Shown here piece after piece: positions 1 to 7,774 of a stretch of DNA of 21,847 bases. The notes under the pieces were generated by a model. That model worked only from the letters and a program-made list of their open reading frames with translations. It made no database searches and had not been told where the DNA came from. A program made the translations under genes and the position numbers. How positions within the stretch are numbered: position 1 is the first letter of the stretch; the number at the start of each line of letters is the position of its first letter. This DNA is from an uncultured Oscillospiraceae bacterium. GTDB taxonomy: Bacteria; Bacillota; Clostridia; Oscillospirales; Acutalibacteraceae. The stretch is from positions 1 to 21,847 of the forward strand of contig UQQZ01000044.1 of assembly GCA_900543305.1 (NCBI GenBank), written 5' to 3'.

Positions 1-339
1 ATGAAGGACTTCAAGCCGCTGGACGAAACGGAGCTTGCTGCCATCGCGAAGGTGCAGGAAATCTTCCGCAGCAAGAACCTCATCCCGTGCACCGGCTGCC
101 GCTACTGCACGGTGACATGCCCCAAGGATATCCCTATCCCGGATTACCTCTCTTTACTGCAGGAAGGTCACTCTACCACCCAGGTGGTTTACTATTTCAA
201 TTTGGCACAGAATCATGGCAGAGCGGGGGACTGCATCCAGTGCGGCCTATGCGAGAGCCATTGTCCTCAACACATCCAGATCCGCACCCATTTAAAAACC
301 GTCTCCCAAAAATTTGACGGCTTCCAGGGCTGGCGGTAA
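1..339 (+). CDS. Ferredoxin-domain aldo/keto reductase, C-terminal part (5' truncated by window)
   Basis: The open frame runs from the first base, so the ATG at base 1 is probably an internal Met and the catalytic barrel lies upstream of the window. The visible 112 residues carry two CxxCxxCxxxCP cluster motifs (C30/C33/C36/C40 and C78/C81/C84/C88), which should bind two [4Fe-4S] clusters. The lead-in 'IPCTGCRYC' is typical of the C-terminal domain of aldo/keto reductases fused to a ferredoxin module, common in anaerobic Firmicutes. Such proteins are cytoplasmic oxidoreductases; the substrate cannot be told from this fragment. It could instead be the end of another Fe-S oxidoreductase, because the barrel is not seen. 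The next gene, an SDR, lies 165 bp downstream on the same strand. Confidence 0.75.
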   Translation: MKDFKPLDETELAAIAKVQEIFRSKNLIPCTGCRYCTVTCPKDIPIPDYLSLLQEGHSTTQVVYYFNLAQNHGRAGDCIQCGLCESHCPQHIQIRTHLKTVSQKFDGFQGWR

Positions 340-351
340 CTCCACAACTAT

Positions 352-367
352 TTTTCCCTAGGGAAAA
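352..367. repeat. 16-bp perfect palindrome after the Fe-S reductase gene
   Basis: TTTTCCCTAGGGAAAA is self-complementary and begins 12 bp after the stop at 339. It could be an operator or a short transcript-end structure. As a continuous palindrome with no T-run after it, it is not a standard intrinsic terminator. Confidence 0.4.
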
Positions 368-419
368 TGGGACGCATGAAACGCCCGTTGCATTTCAAGC
401 CGGGCTGATGAAAAGCATC

Positions 420-449
420 TCCACGTTTTTGGGGGCCTGAAAACGTGGA
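420..449. repeat. Inverted repeat upstream of the SDR gene
   Basis: TCCACGTTTT (420-429) is matched exactly by AAAACGTGGA (440-449) with a 10-nt spacer. There is no T-run on either side, so it is either an mRNA hairpin or a regulator-binding dyad about 55 bp before the SDR start. No convincing -35/-10 pair is visible around it, so the role is open. Confidence 0.45.
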
Positions 450-504
450 AACGTGAGATGGAGGCCTAGCACTTGTATTCTATTCATAGAAAGGGAGTAT
501 CATT

Positions 505-1341
505 GTGCAGAAAGTTATGCTGTTAATTGGCGCCGGACAAATTGGCATGGCCATTGCCCGTCGGATGGGAGCAGGTATGAAAATCCTCATTGGAGATAAA
601 AACCGGGAGAATGCCCAGTCCATTGCCCAGATAATGAACAGCGCCGGATTCGATGCAGTCCCGGTGGAGATGGACCTCTCACATCGGGCGTCTATTCAAA
701 AAACCATCGCTCTAGCCCAGAAATACGGCGCCATCACCATGCTGGTCAACGCCGCAGGCGTCTCCCCCAGTCAAGCGACTGTGGAGACCATCCTGCAGGT
801 TGACTTGTACGGCACGGCTGTGTTGTTGGAGGAAGTGGGCAAAGTGATCGCTCCCGGTGGCGTGGGCGTGACTATTTCCAGTCAATCGGGACACCGAATG
901 AAACAGCTGACCCCAGAGGAGGATGAACAGCTGGCCTGCACTCCAACGGAACAACTATTGAAGCTGCCTATGCTCCAGCCTGAAAAGATCCGGGATACTC
1001 TCCATGCTTATCAGTTGGCTAAAAGGTGCAACGAAAAACGCGTTATGGCAGAGTCGGTCAAGTGGGGCGAAAAGGGAGCCCGGATCAACTCCATCTCTCC
1101 CGGCATCATCGTCACGCCTCTGGCCATGGACGAGTTCAACGGTCCTCGGGGGGATTTTTACAAAAACATGTTTGCAAAGTGTCCTGCTGGGCGACCTGGC
1201 ACAGCGGATGAGGTGGCCAATGTGGCGGAATTGCTGATGAGCGACAAAGGGGCCTTCATCACAGGTTCCGATTTTCTCATCGATGGTGGAGCCACCGCTT
1301 CCTACTTCTATGGGCCCCTAAGGCCGGAACCCGGCAAATAA
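505..1341 (+). CDS. SDR family NAD(P)-dependent oxidoreductase
   Basis: A 278-residue classical short-chain dehydrogenase/reductase. It starts at GTG, with AAGGGAG 7 nt upstream deciding the start. The Rossmann motif GAGQIG is at residues 9-14, with D31 at the end of the second strand, which in this family favours NAD(H). The NAAG structural motif is at 82-85, the catalytic Ser at 125/126 and YxxxK at Y169/K173. 'SISPG' and a C-terminal 'GSDFLIDGG' complete the fold. An extra acidic stretch between the Ser and Tyr (about residues 131-165) is longer than in minimal SDRs and may form a substrate lid. The substrate (alcohol, ketone, sugar or hydroxysteroid) cannot be assigned. A bidirectional terminator follows. 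Confidence 0.9.
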   Translation: MQKVMLLIGAGQIGMAIARRMGAGMKILIGDKNRENAQSIAQIMNSAGFDAVPVEMDLSHRASIQKTIALAQKYGAITMLVNAAGVSPSQATVETILQVDLYGTAVLLEEVGKVIAPGGVGVTISSQSGHRMKQLTPEEDEQLACTPTEQLLKLPMLQPEKIRDTLHAYQLAKRCNEKRVMAESVKWGEKGARINSISPGIIVTPLAMDEFNGPRGDFYKNMFAKCPAGRPGTADEVANVAELLMSDKGAFITGSDFLIDGGATASYFYGPLRPEPGK

Positions 1342-1376
1342 ATTCCTACACAGCCTTGGAGCTAGTGCTGAAAATA

Positions 1377-1445
1377 GAAAAAGCCTTTGTGCAATGGATT
1401 CTCTCCAGAACAGGAAAACCACCGGAATGCACCTGGGCTTTTTTC
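1377..1445. terminator. Bidirectional terminator between the SDR gene and the kinase remnant
   Basis: Arms at about 1377-1393 (GAAAAAGCC..GTGCA) and 1428-1445 (TGCAC..GGCTTTTTTC) are inverted repeats with a 3-nt internal mismatch and a roughly 35-nt loop. T-runs leave the stem on both strands, so it can end the SDR transcript on + and anything reading from the kinase fragment on -. Confidence 0.6.
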
Positions 1446-1636
1446 TATTCCACATGCAGCATGACGGTAAACCTGCATCCTCCCCCCGCTCTGTTCTCCG
1501 CAGCAATATCCCCTTTACTGATTGATAAAATACGCTTGACCAAGGCAAGTCCCAGCCCGTTCCCCTCCTGTTTATGAGAGCTGTCTTCCTGAAAAAATAA
1601 ATCAAACAGGCGGTTTTTGGCTTCCTCGGAACTCAA
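1445..1636 (-). pseudogene. Sensor histidine kinase, 3' remnant (ATPase-domain tail)
   Basis: About 63 residues read like the end of a HATPase_c domain. There is an F-box-like 'LFDLFFQEDSSH', a G2 box 'GNGLGLALVKRI', and the closing strands 'GCRFTVML' before a TAG stop. The open frame begins at a TTG with an in-frame TAG two codons upstream. No dimerisation domain, N-box or sensor domain is found on this strand up to 2175. This is therefore a broken or residual two-component sensor gene rather than a working one. It lies directly downstream of, and on the same strand as, the FtsX-type ABC operon. That fits a former cassette of ABC transporter plus two-component system, but the link is inference. 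Confidence 0.65.
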
Positions 1637-2175
1637 AGACTACATGTAAGTTCCCATTTGAGTGCCCTGGCGAACACTATCGGCTGCGACTGCATGGTTG
1701 GTCTATGGCACGGGGAAACCAGGAAAACCGGCAGGAATCCCAGAGTTGGAGAGCCAGGGTGGGGACAGGGCTGCATCTTTTTGACGCTGCCAAAAGCTTG
1801 GATGCTCCACGGCCCCAGGTTCTATGGATTCTTTCAGTACCATTCATATAGGTGCTGGTATCGCCCGTGATAATGGGCGCAGCCGTTTCCTCAGTGGCAA
1901 ACCATAGGAAACGCTGTCACCAGCTTCCGGCTTGCTTTTACTGCACCGAGTGAAAAAAGTGGCATCGGAACAGTTTTCCTTTGCCCGAATCCATCAGAGA
2001 AAGCCATCTCCAGTACCTAGAACGCACTCTGGTAAGCGCCTGAATGAGAACGCCAATGCCATGGAAACTTCATTTTCCCAGGAAAAACCGAACCAATCAG
2101 ACGAATGGGACCTAGTCCTATATGGACCAGGTCCCATTTCCCATTTCCCGGCAGCTACCCATTTATTGGCTCCCG
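1637..2175. other. 539-bp region with no recognisable intact gene
   Basis: I read all frames between the kinase remnant and the ABC ATPase stop. Short open frames exist on both strands (for example 1658-1870 and 1932-2273 on +, and the 1994-2284 frame on -), but none has a ribosome binding site or a recognisable motif. The stretch looks like decayed coding DNA, probably the missing part of the kinase and possibly a partner regulator. It holds one strong hairpin (2106-2136). Confidence 0.5.
2106..2136 (-). terminator. Strong hairpin after the ABC exporter operon
   Basis: 13-nt arms, GGACCTAGTCC-type at 2106-2118 and GGACCAGGTCC-type at 2124-2136, pair with one mismatch around a 5-nt loop. The hairpin starts about 40 nt past the ATPase stop. 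The sequence after it on the - strand is only moderately T-rich, so it may be an imperfect terminator or an mRNA-stabilising end. Confidence 0.5.
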
Positions 2176-2862
2176 TTACGTCTGTTCCTCTTCGTAAAGC
2201 TCCCCCAGCCGCCCATCTTTTAGCGGGAGAAGTACATCTGCCTGGGCGGCGATTTCGTGGTCGTGGGTTATGAGGATGACGCACCTGCCCTCCTCATGGG
2301 CCAACTTGGTGAGGATTTCCATTATATTTTGGCTGTTTTCCGTATCCAGATTTCCCGTAGGCTCGTCCGCCAAAATTACCCTTGCCTGAGACGCCAGAGC
2401 CCGGGCTATCGCCACCCTCTGCTGTTCGCCGCCACTCATCATCTTGGGATACTGCTTTTCACTTCCGGCAGAAAGCCCCACCAGGCCCATCAACTCCTGG
2501 GCCTGTTTTCTGGCAGCAGGAGCTTTGATCCCTTGGAGCTCCATGGGATACATCACATTTTCCAGGGCGGTGAGGAGTGGGAACAAGTGAAACGCCTGAT
2601 AAACAATGCTGACGTCCTTTTGACGGTAGTGATCTCGATTCAGTTGGGAGGTTGCCACTCCATCGTAGAGGACCTCACCTTCCTCGGGCAGATCCAATCC
2701 GGCCAAAAGGGAAAGAAAGGTGGTTTTGCCGCTGCCGGAGCGACCCACAATCGCGTACAACTTGCCCAATTCGAAAGAACAGGATACCTCCTTCAGCACC
2801 GGGACTGTCCGGTAACGGGTCCGGTAGGAATAGCTTACTCGATCGGCTTCTAAAATGCTCAT
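2176..2862 (-). CDS. ABC transporter ATP-binding protein, MacB/LolD-FtsX type
   Basis: A 228-residue cytoplasmic ATPase with a complete nucleotide-binding domain. Walker A GRSGSGKT is at 40-47, the Q-loop Gln near 89, the signature MSGGEQQR at 142-149, Walker B with 'LADEPT' at about 161-169, and the switch His in 'LITHD'. The length and 'GEQQRVAIARAL' place it with the ATPases that drive FtsX/MacB-fold permeases (lipoprotein release, peptide export or resistance). ATG 2862 has AAAGGAG 7 nt upstream. It is the last gene of a three-gene operon, 13 bp after the second permease. It should hydrolyse ATP to drive conformational change in the two permeases; the substrate is unknown. Confidence 0.92.
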   Translation of the reverse strand: MSILEADRVSYSYRTRYRTVPVLKEVSCSFELGKLYAIVGRSGSGKTTFLSLLAGLDLPEEGEVLYDGVATSQLNRDHYRQKDVSIVYQAFHLFPLLTALENVMYPMELQGIKAPAARKQAQELMGLVGLSAGSEKQYPKMMSGGEQQRVAIARALASQARVILADEPTGNLDTENSQNIMEILTKLAHEEGRCVILITHDHEIAAQADVLLPLKDGRLGELYEEEQT

Positions 2863-2875
2863 GTGGATTCTCCTT

Positions 2876-4093
2876 TCAGCGCGTAGCGGTCAACACAATC
2901 AGCACATTGGAGCGGGCCGTCATCATGGCGGCCAATGCTCCACCCACCAAAACGCTCCCCAAACAGCTGATGCCCGTGATCACGATGGTGGACAGCTGCA
3001 GCCCGGAGCAGGCGAAAAAGAGAACGGACACTAACAGGATGCCAGTCAAGGCCATCAGTCCGCTTTCCACTAAAATTTTGAAAAACACCCGCAGCCTTCC
3101 AACACCCATGGAACGTTCCAGAGCAAATTCTTCCTGCCGGCTTTGAATCAACAGATAGGAGGATAACAGGGAGAGCAGCGCCACCGCCAGCAGCGCCAAG
3201 GGATAAAGAGTTTTTAGCAGCGCCAAGGTCCGCTGGATCGGTTCTGCAGTGTCGATATACAAACTGTCGTTGATCACTGCCGCGCTGCCTTTGGAACCAT
3301 AAGTATACAAAGAACTGTCCACAGGAGAAATGCCCAATTCACTCAACAAAGCTTTCAGGGGATTGAGATTCTCCGGACCGGGAATCTCCAGATAAGCGGA
3401 GGAAGGCCACACATGAAGGTTAAATGCCGCAAGAGCTGTTCGCAAGCTCTCATAGGGACACACCAGGGAAATATCCGCCCCGGTGAAAATCTCTCCGGCA
3501 TCTTCGAAGGTGCCCACTACACGAAATCCGCTTTCGCCTCCATAGAACGCTTCCTTTCCCATTTGGGAATCCTTAAAAGTCAACAGCGTCACGTTGTATT
3601 CCTGGCCTGGGCTCAAACCCAAACTCTGAAATTTTTCCCGGGACATCAGGCAGACCGGTTCGCTTTCTTGAAATACGGAAGCATCGTAGCCTTCAAAATA
3701 GGACACCCCTTCCAGAGGAGAATCATCCGTGTAGGCCGCCATCAGCTGAGTGAGCCATCTGGAATTGATCATAAAACTGCCATCATCTTCGGAGCCATCC
3801 TGGACTAGAGCCAACGCTCCATAGAACCCCCGGCGTACCAAACCGGATTTCTCCAATTCCTGAAGTTTATCGTCCCGAATAATCAGTCCGGTAGTCTGAG
3901 TGCCAGAGGCGTTCACAAAGGTCAGCCGCAATTGAAACTCCTGAGACAGTTGATCCAGCTGGGCCTGATTTGATGCTATACTTCCGGAAAAAAGAAGCAA
4001 AAAACAGGCAAGGGCTCCAGACACCAAACAGGCTATGACCGTTTTGCGGCTGTGACGGCGCAAATCCCGCCACATCTCTTTGGGAAAAAACAT
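2876..4093 (-). CDS. FtsX-like ABC permease (405 aa)
   Basis: The layout is that of an FtsX/MacB permease. One N-terminal membrane segment (about residues 17-40) is followed by a large extracytoplasmic domain (about 41-285). Three C-terminal membrane segments follow (about 290-312, 340-362 and 370-393). Between the first two of these lies a cytoplasmic coupling loop with 'ALERSMGVGRLRVFFK', the usual ATPase contact. GGAGG lies 7 nt before the ATG. It differs strongly in length and sequence from the 629-residue permease just upstream (gap 16 bp), so the transporter is probably a heterodimer. The substrate is unknown. Export, lipoprotein handling or peptide resistance are all possible for the fold. 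Confidence 0.85.
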   Translation of the reverse strand: MFFPKEMWRDLRRHSRKTVIACLVSGALACFLLLFSGSIASNQAQLDQLSQEFQLRLTFVNASGTQTTGLIIRDDKLQELEKSGLVRRGFYGALALVQDGSEDDGSFMINSRWLTQLMAAYTDDSPLEGVSYFEGYDASVFQESEPVCLMSREKFQSLGLSPGQEYNVTLLTFKDSQMGKEAFYGGESGFRVVGTFEDAGEIFTGADISLVCPYESLRTALAAFNLHVWPSSAYLEIPGPENLNPLKALLSELGISPVDSSLYTYGSKGSAAVINDSLYIDTAEPIQRTLALLKTLYPLALLAVALLSLLSSYLLIQSRQEEFALERSMGVGRLRVFFKILVESGLMALTGILLVSVLFFACSGLQLSTIVITGISCLGSVLVGGALAAMMTARSNVLIVLTATR

Positions 4094-4109
4094 GGCCTCA
4101 CCTCCTCAT

Positions 4110-5999
4110 TTACGGTTGGGAAAGCAGTTCTAACGGCTCTTTCTGCAAGACAACCCAAGCGGTGCCCCCTGAAAGCAGCAACGTAGCGCCCAAAAGAGCA
4201 GCTCCTGCCCCCAAAGTGGGACCCAGGTCGCTCTGGCCGGAAAAATCAAATTTCCGCTCTCCGCTGGCCTCCAATTGATCGCTGTACTCCCGACTGAATC
4301 CGCTGGTTTTCGACTGTTCGTAAATCCGGGAGGAAACCGATCCTGTCAAACAGTGACCGGCCGCTGCTCCCAAACCGATCCCCGGCAAAGCCACCAGCAG
4401 CACACAACTGAGCATCATCCCCATACATTTGACTTTGCCCACTCCCAAGGAACGCCGGATGGCCGTTTCCCTTTTTTGCCGGGAAATTTGAAGGTACACG
4501 AAAAAGATCAAAAGACTCAGGCTGGAGATTCCACCGGAGATCAGCAAGATCAAAGCCACCAGGTATACAGCGTCCAATCCCTTTTTGATCACGGAATAGC
4601 CCTGATCCTGAATCTTCACAGAAAGAATTTCCCCATATCCCAGCCCATCCAGCGCCTCCACAAATTGCTCCGCCGTATCATTTTCCAGCTGGAAGGATAC
4701 ATTGGCGGGATCCAACGGTCCTCCCGACAGAATATTCAGAGAATCAAAATCAAAGGATTTACTGGGAACGATCACCTGGTTATAACCCAAGTTCAGCATT
4801 CCATTGGAACCGGCCCGCTGGGTGGTATAAATCCCCACAATTTCATACTGGCCCCCTGCCGTTTCCTGCAAGGGCTCCCCTGTGTAAAAGGGGAAAATGG
4901 GCATTTTCCGTCCCAGAAAAACATTTCCCGGCGCTGCTCCATAAGACGCTCCCAACCAGGTCAGGGAAATGGTGTCCCCCACCTGCAAGTAGTTATGATA
5001 CATCTGGTCTCCACCCCCAGGAACAGGATCACTGGCAAGACTCTCCGGAATCAAACAGACCTTGGCGCCTGTGGCAAATTCTTCCTGGGTGATCTCCCTG
5101 CCGGATTTTATGGAAACATCCCATTGATAAAAGGGATCCAACAAACTGAGGCTGTTGGTGGGCACAGTGGGAAAGAGAAAGCTGCTACTGGAATCGTCTG
5201 ACAGGAGACTTTTATTTTCCTCCAACGCCTGGAACATTGCCGCCTTCTCCGATGTGTCAAACTGCTCCGTAATCTCATATACCAGCTGGGGCGCGTATTC
5301 CATGGCAGAAGAAGTTTTGTTTCCACTGGAATGGAGGGGAATAGGCTGCACCTGAAACGCAAATTGGTCTGGGGAGGACTGAGGACCAGCGTAGGCAGCA
5401 TACTTTTTCCCTTTCTCCAGGTGGGCCGGATAAGTTTCCAAATCCTCCGGCCAGTAGAGCAGTCCCGGAACCGCCTCCTCCAAGGACACACCCCACTGGA
5501 TGGAGTACACCTCCACCTGCAAAACAAACCCTGTTCCCTCCTGAGCATGGGCCTCCAAAAAGGCGGAATCTGTGGAATCCCCATCCTCTAAAGGAGAAAA
5601 CGTGACGCAATAGCTGGGATACATCAGCGTTCCTGTGATCAGGGATGTGCCGTCTTCCTTCACCCCGGTGGAATACACCAGCGGACGGTTTTCTACCGGC
5701 AACAGGGTGGGCAAATTTTCCAGTGCATCCTGGGGAATTACCGTGTGATATTCGGGAGTGTCCACAAAAGTTGATTCCCCAAAATAATCTATTATCTCTG
5801 TGTGGGTGCTGTCGGGCATTTGCTGCAGGGTGCCTACCGTTTGATAGCTTTGAGAAATATCCGCCAAAGCCTGGGTACTGCTGGCAAACAGATTGATCCC
5901 CATTACCAGCAGCCCTGCGCAAAGGCACAGCAACAGAAAAAACAACATCGACTTTACCGGTGTGCGAAACGTCTGTTTGACAGCAGCGCGAAAGGTCAT
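4110..5999 (-). CDS. FtsX-like ABC permease with large extracytoplasmic domain (629 aa)
   Basis: First gene of the exporter operon. ATG 5999 has AAGGAGG 6 nt upstream. A membrane segment at about residues 16-40 is followed by about 430 extracytoplasmic residues with no cysteine-rich or obvious enzymatic motif. Three membrane segments then lie near 478-505, 525-550 and 595-620. The coupling loop 'RETAIRRSLGVGKVKCMG' is the FtsX/MacB signature and matches the position of the equivalent loop in the partner permease. The external domain is much larger than in the partner, which suggests that this subunit makes the main substrate or envelope contact. It resembles the permeases of Firmicutes peptide-sensing or export ABC systems, but no specific family is claimed. 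Confidence 0.85.
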   Translation of the reverse strand: MTFRAAVKQTFRTPVKSMLFFLLLCLCAGLLVMGINLFASSTQALADISQSYQTVGTLQQMPDSTHTEIIDYFGESTFVDTPEYHTVIPQDALENLPTLLPVENRPLVYSTGVKEDGTSLITGTLMYPSYCVTFSPLEDGDSTDSAFLEAHAQEGTGFVLQVEVYSIQWGVSLEEAVPGLLYWPEDLETYPAHLEKGKKYAAYAGPQSSPDQFAFQVQPIPLHSSGNKTSSAMEYAPQLVYEITEQFDTSEKAAMFQALEENKSLLSDDSSSSFLFPTVPTNSLSLLDPFYQWDVSIKSGREITQEEFATGAKVCLIPESLASDPVPGGGDQMYHNYLQVGDTISLTWLGASYGAAPGNVFLGRKMPIFPFYTGEPLQETAGGQYEIVGIYTTQRAGSNGMLNLGYNQVIVPSKSFDFDSLNILSGGPLDPANVSFQLENDTAEQFVEALDGLGYGEILSVKIQDQGYSVIKKGLDAVYLVALILLISGGISSLSLLIFFVYLQISRQKRETAIRRSLGVGKVKCMGMMLSCVLLVALPGIGLGAAAGHCLTGSVSSRIYEQSKTSGFSREYSDQLEASGERKFDFSGQSDLGPTLGAGAALLGATLLLSGGTAWVVLQKEPLELLSQP

Positions 6000-6064
6000 G
6001 GGAGACCTCCTTCCCCAAGGGTTTCAATGGGCAATTTATTCTGATAATGTGTTAAACTATATCT

Positions 6065-6094
6065 ATCATACTAATTTCACTCCCTCCCTGTCAA
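6065..6094 (-). promoter_or_regulatory. Sigma-A promoter for the ABC exporter operon
   Basis: On the - strand, TTGACA (6089-6094), an 18-bp spacer and TATGAT (6065-6070) precede the 629-residue permease. Transcription would start near 6058, giving a leader of about 60 nt. Confidence 0.7.
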
Positions 6095-6291
6095 GTTTTT
6101 CCTTGGAGCCCATTTTTCTGGGTCCAGAGAAATTTTGCAAATCCTTCCATTTGCTGGAAGCGCATACGGTAAGTTCCTTTGTGGGATTTAGGGTCTCCCA
6201 GTTCACTTGAGAGGTGGTAAACGGAATCATTTCCCGGGAAAACATAGCCGATCTTCAGGGGACCACAGCCTGCCAGGAGATGTGATCCCCA

Positions 6292-6339
6292 GAAAAAAGC
6301 GCCTCCCTGCAAAACACACATTTTACAGGCAGACGCTTT
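6292..6339 (-). terminator. Intrinsic terminator of the seven-gene amino acid operon
   Basis: Arms at 6296-6314 and 6321-6339 pair with three mismatches around a 6-nt loop. A run of six T follows the stem on the - strand (A-run at 6293-6298 on +). It lies about 200 nt past the aminotransferase stop and is the first good terminator there. Confidence 0.6.
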
Positions 6340-6538
6340 ATCTTTCAATCCACACAAGAAAAAATCTATCTTGTATGGACGGTTTTTCTATGTAGGATAT
6401 CCGATCTCTCAAAGATCCGCTAAACTGTGAAAACCATTCCCGTATGCACCGAGAATCATACCCAGTCGTTATCCCTTTCCCAACGGGACCCCATGGAATC
6501 TTCCATGATTCACGGATAAAGTTCCCCTTCCGCTTGGA

Positions 6539-7747
6539 TCAATCGCAAAAGACGTATTTCTTCAACCGCTGGAAGGCTTCCTGCACCCGAGACAGGGGCA
6601 GAGCCAGGTTCATGCGGATGTGGCAGGGACCATGGAAGGAACGGCCGTCCTGCCAGGCAACGCCCACATCCCAACCGGCCTTTTGAATCTGGTCAATGGT
6701 GACTCCATGGGCCTCGCACCACTGGGTGCAGTCCAAAAACAGCATGTAGGTACCCTGGGGCTTGGAGACCTTTACCCCGGGGAAATTGTTTGCAATAAAA
6801 TCGCATGCATAGTCTACGTTGCCGGTAATGGTCTGGCGCAGCTCATCCACCCAGTCGCTGCCTTCTTGGGTGTAAGCGCCAATCAAGGCGTGCATGGACA
6901 ATACGTTCATGGAGTTATAATGGCAGAGAGAAGACTCCTTGTCCATACGCTCCCGCAGAGTCTTGTTGTAGACAATATGATAGCTACCGATCAAGCCAGC
7001 CAGATTGAAGGTCTTGGAAGGAGCGTACAGGGCTACCGTGCGCATTTTCGCGTCCTCGGAAATAGACTGCATAGGAATATGTTTGTGGCCCTCCAGGATA
7101 ATATCGGACCAAATTTCATCGCAAATGACCATGACATCGTGCTTCTTGAAGAGCTCCATGGCCTTTTCCAGTTCCCAGCGCTCCCAAACACGGCCGCAAG
7201 GATTGTGAGGAGAACAGAAGATGGTAGCGTGGATCTTATTTTCCACAATCTTTTTCTCCATATCCTCAAAGTCCATGCGATACACGCCGTTTTCATCCTG
7301 AACCAGAGGGCTGTGAACAATGTGGTACCCGTTATTGGTCAGGCAGCCGGTAAAACCGATATATGTGGGAGAGTGCAGCAGCACGTTGTCCCCTCTGGAA
7401 CACAGCACATTCAGGGCAGAGATTACGCCTCCCAACACGCCGTTTTCGTAGCCAATACACTCTTTGGTCAGGCCGGTAACACCATTGCGTTTCTCCTGCC
7501 AATGGATAATGGCGTTGTAGTAGTCGTCACTAGCTGCAAAGTAACCGAAAAAGGGATGGTCCACCCGTTTTTTGATGGCCTCTCCAATGGTGGGCACTGT
7601 GGGGAAGTTCATATCCGCCACCCACATAGGGATCACATCAAAGCCCTCTTTGGGGGGCTGAGGACCATGGCCCCCTGCCACAAGGCCGTCTACCGCAATG
7701 GCATCTTTTCCGTGCCGGTCAATAATGCTTGTAAAATCATACTTCAT
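6539..7747 (-). CDS. MalY/PatB family PLP-dependent C-S lyase / aminotransferase
   Basis: A fold-type I PLP enzyme of 402 residues. The family hallmark 'MWVADMNF' is at 41-48. 'HNPCG' at 181-185 holds the cofactor-contacting Asn. 'CDEIWSD' at 209-215 contains the Asp that binds the PLP pyridine nitrogen, and 'SKTFN' at 244-248 carries the Schiff-base Lys245. This class (MalY, PatB, cystathionine beta-lyase type) cleaves C-S bonds of cystathionine, cystine or cysteine S-conjugates, and some members transaminate. An N-terminal insertion of about 15 residues before 'MWVADM' is longer than in typical members. The ATG fits family alignments, but the only good AAGGAGG lies 22 nt away, overlapping the preceding stop. 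Initiation may therefore depend on translational coupling. It is the last gene of the importer operon. Confidence 0.87.
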   Translation of the reverse strand: MKYDFTSIIDRHGKDAIAVDGLVAGGHGPQPPKEGFDVIPMWVADMNFPTVPTIGEAIKKRVDHPFFGYFAASDDYYNAIIHWQEKRNGVTGLTKECIGYENGVLGGVISALNVLCSRGDNVLLHSPTYIGFTGCLTNNGYHIVHSPLVQDENGVYRMDFEDMEKKIVENKIHATIFCSPHNPCGRVWERWELEKAMELFKKHDVMVICDEIWSDIILEGHKHIPMQSISEDAKMRTVALYAPSKTFNLAGLIGSYHIVYNKTLRERMDKESSLCHYNSMNVLSMHALIGAYTQEGSDWVDELRQTITGNVDYACDFIANNFPGVKVSKPQGTYMLFLDCTQWCEAHGVTIDQIQKAGWDVGVAWQDGRSFHGPCHIRMNLALPLSRVQEAFQRLKKYVFCD

Positions 7748-7774
7748 GTTGTTTGGCGTAAAAGCCCTTCCTCC

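Larger units (their letters stand above)
6000..6538. other. 539-bp intergenic region between two - strand operons
   Basis: It contains the exporter promoter (6065-6094), a terminator hairpin for the seven-gene operon (6292-6339) and a near-palindromic CATGGAA-TC-TTCCATG element at 6492-6507. Two further weak hairpins are visible, including CCACACAAG/CTTGTATGG around 6350-6380. The 88-codon frame at 6091-6357 on the - strand has no ribosome binding site and no recognisable motif and would overlap the promoter. I see no supportable gene here. Confidence 0.55.

Noticed and set aside
1994..2284. 96-codon - strand frame overlapping the end of the ABC ATPase gene
   Set aside because: It begins out of frame inside the ATPase gene and carries no motif; at most it marks decayed DNA.
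2176..5999. FtsEX cell-division pair
   Set aside because: FtsEX has one ATPase and one small permease; here two large permeases with big external domains point to a MacB/exporter-type system.
6091..6357. 88-codon - strand frame in the gap before the exporter operon
   Set aside because: It overlaps the exporter promoter and a terminator hairpin, has no ribosome binding site and shows no recognisable motif.
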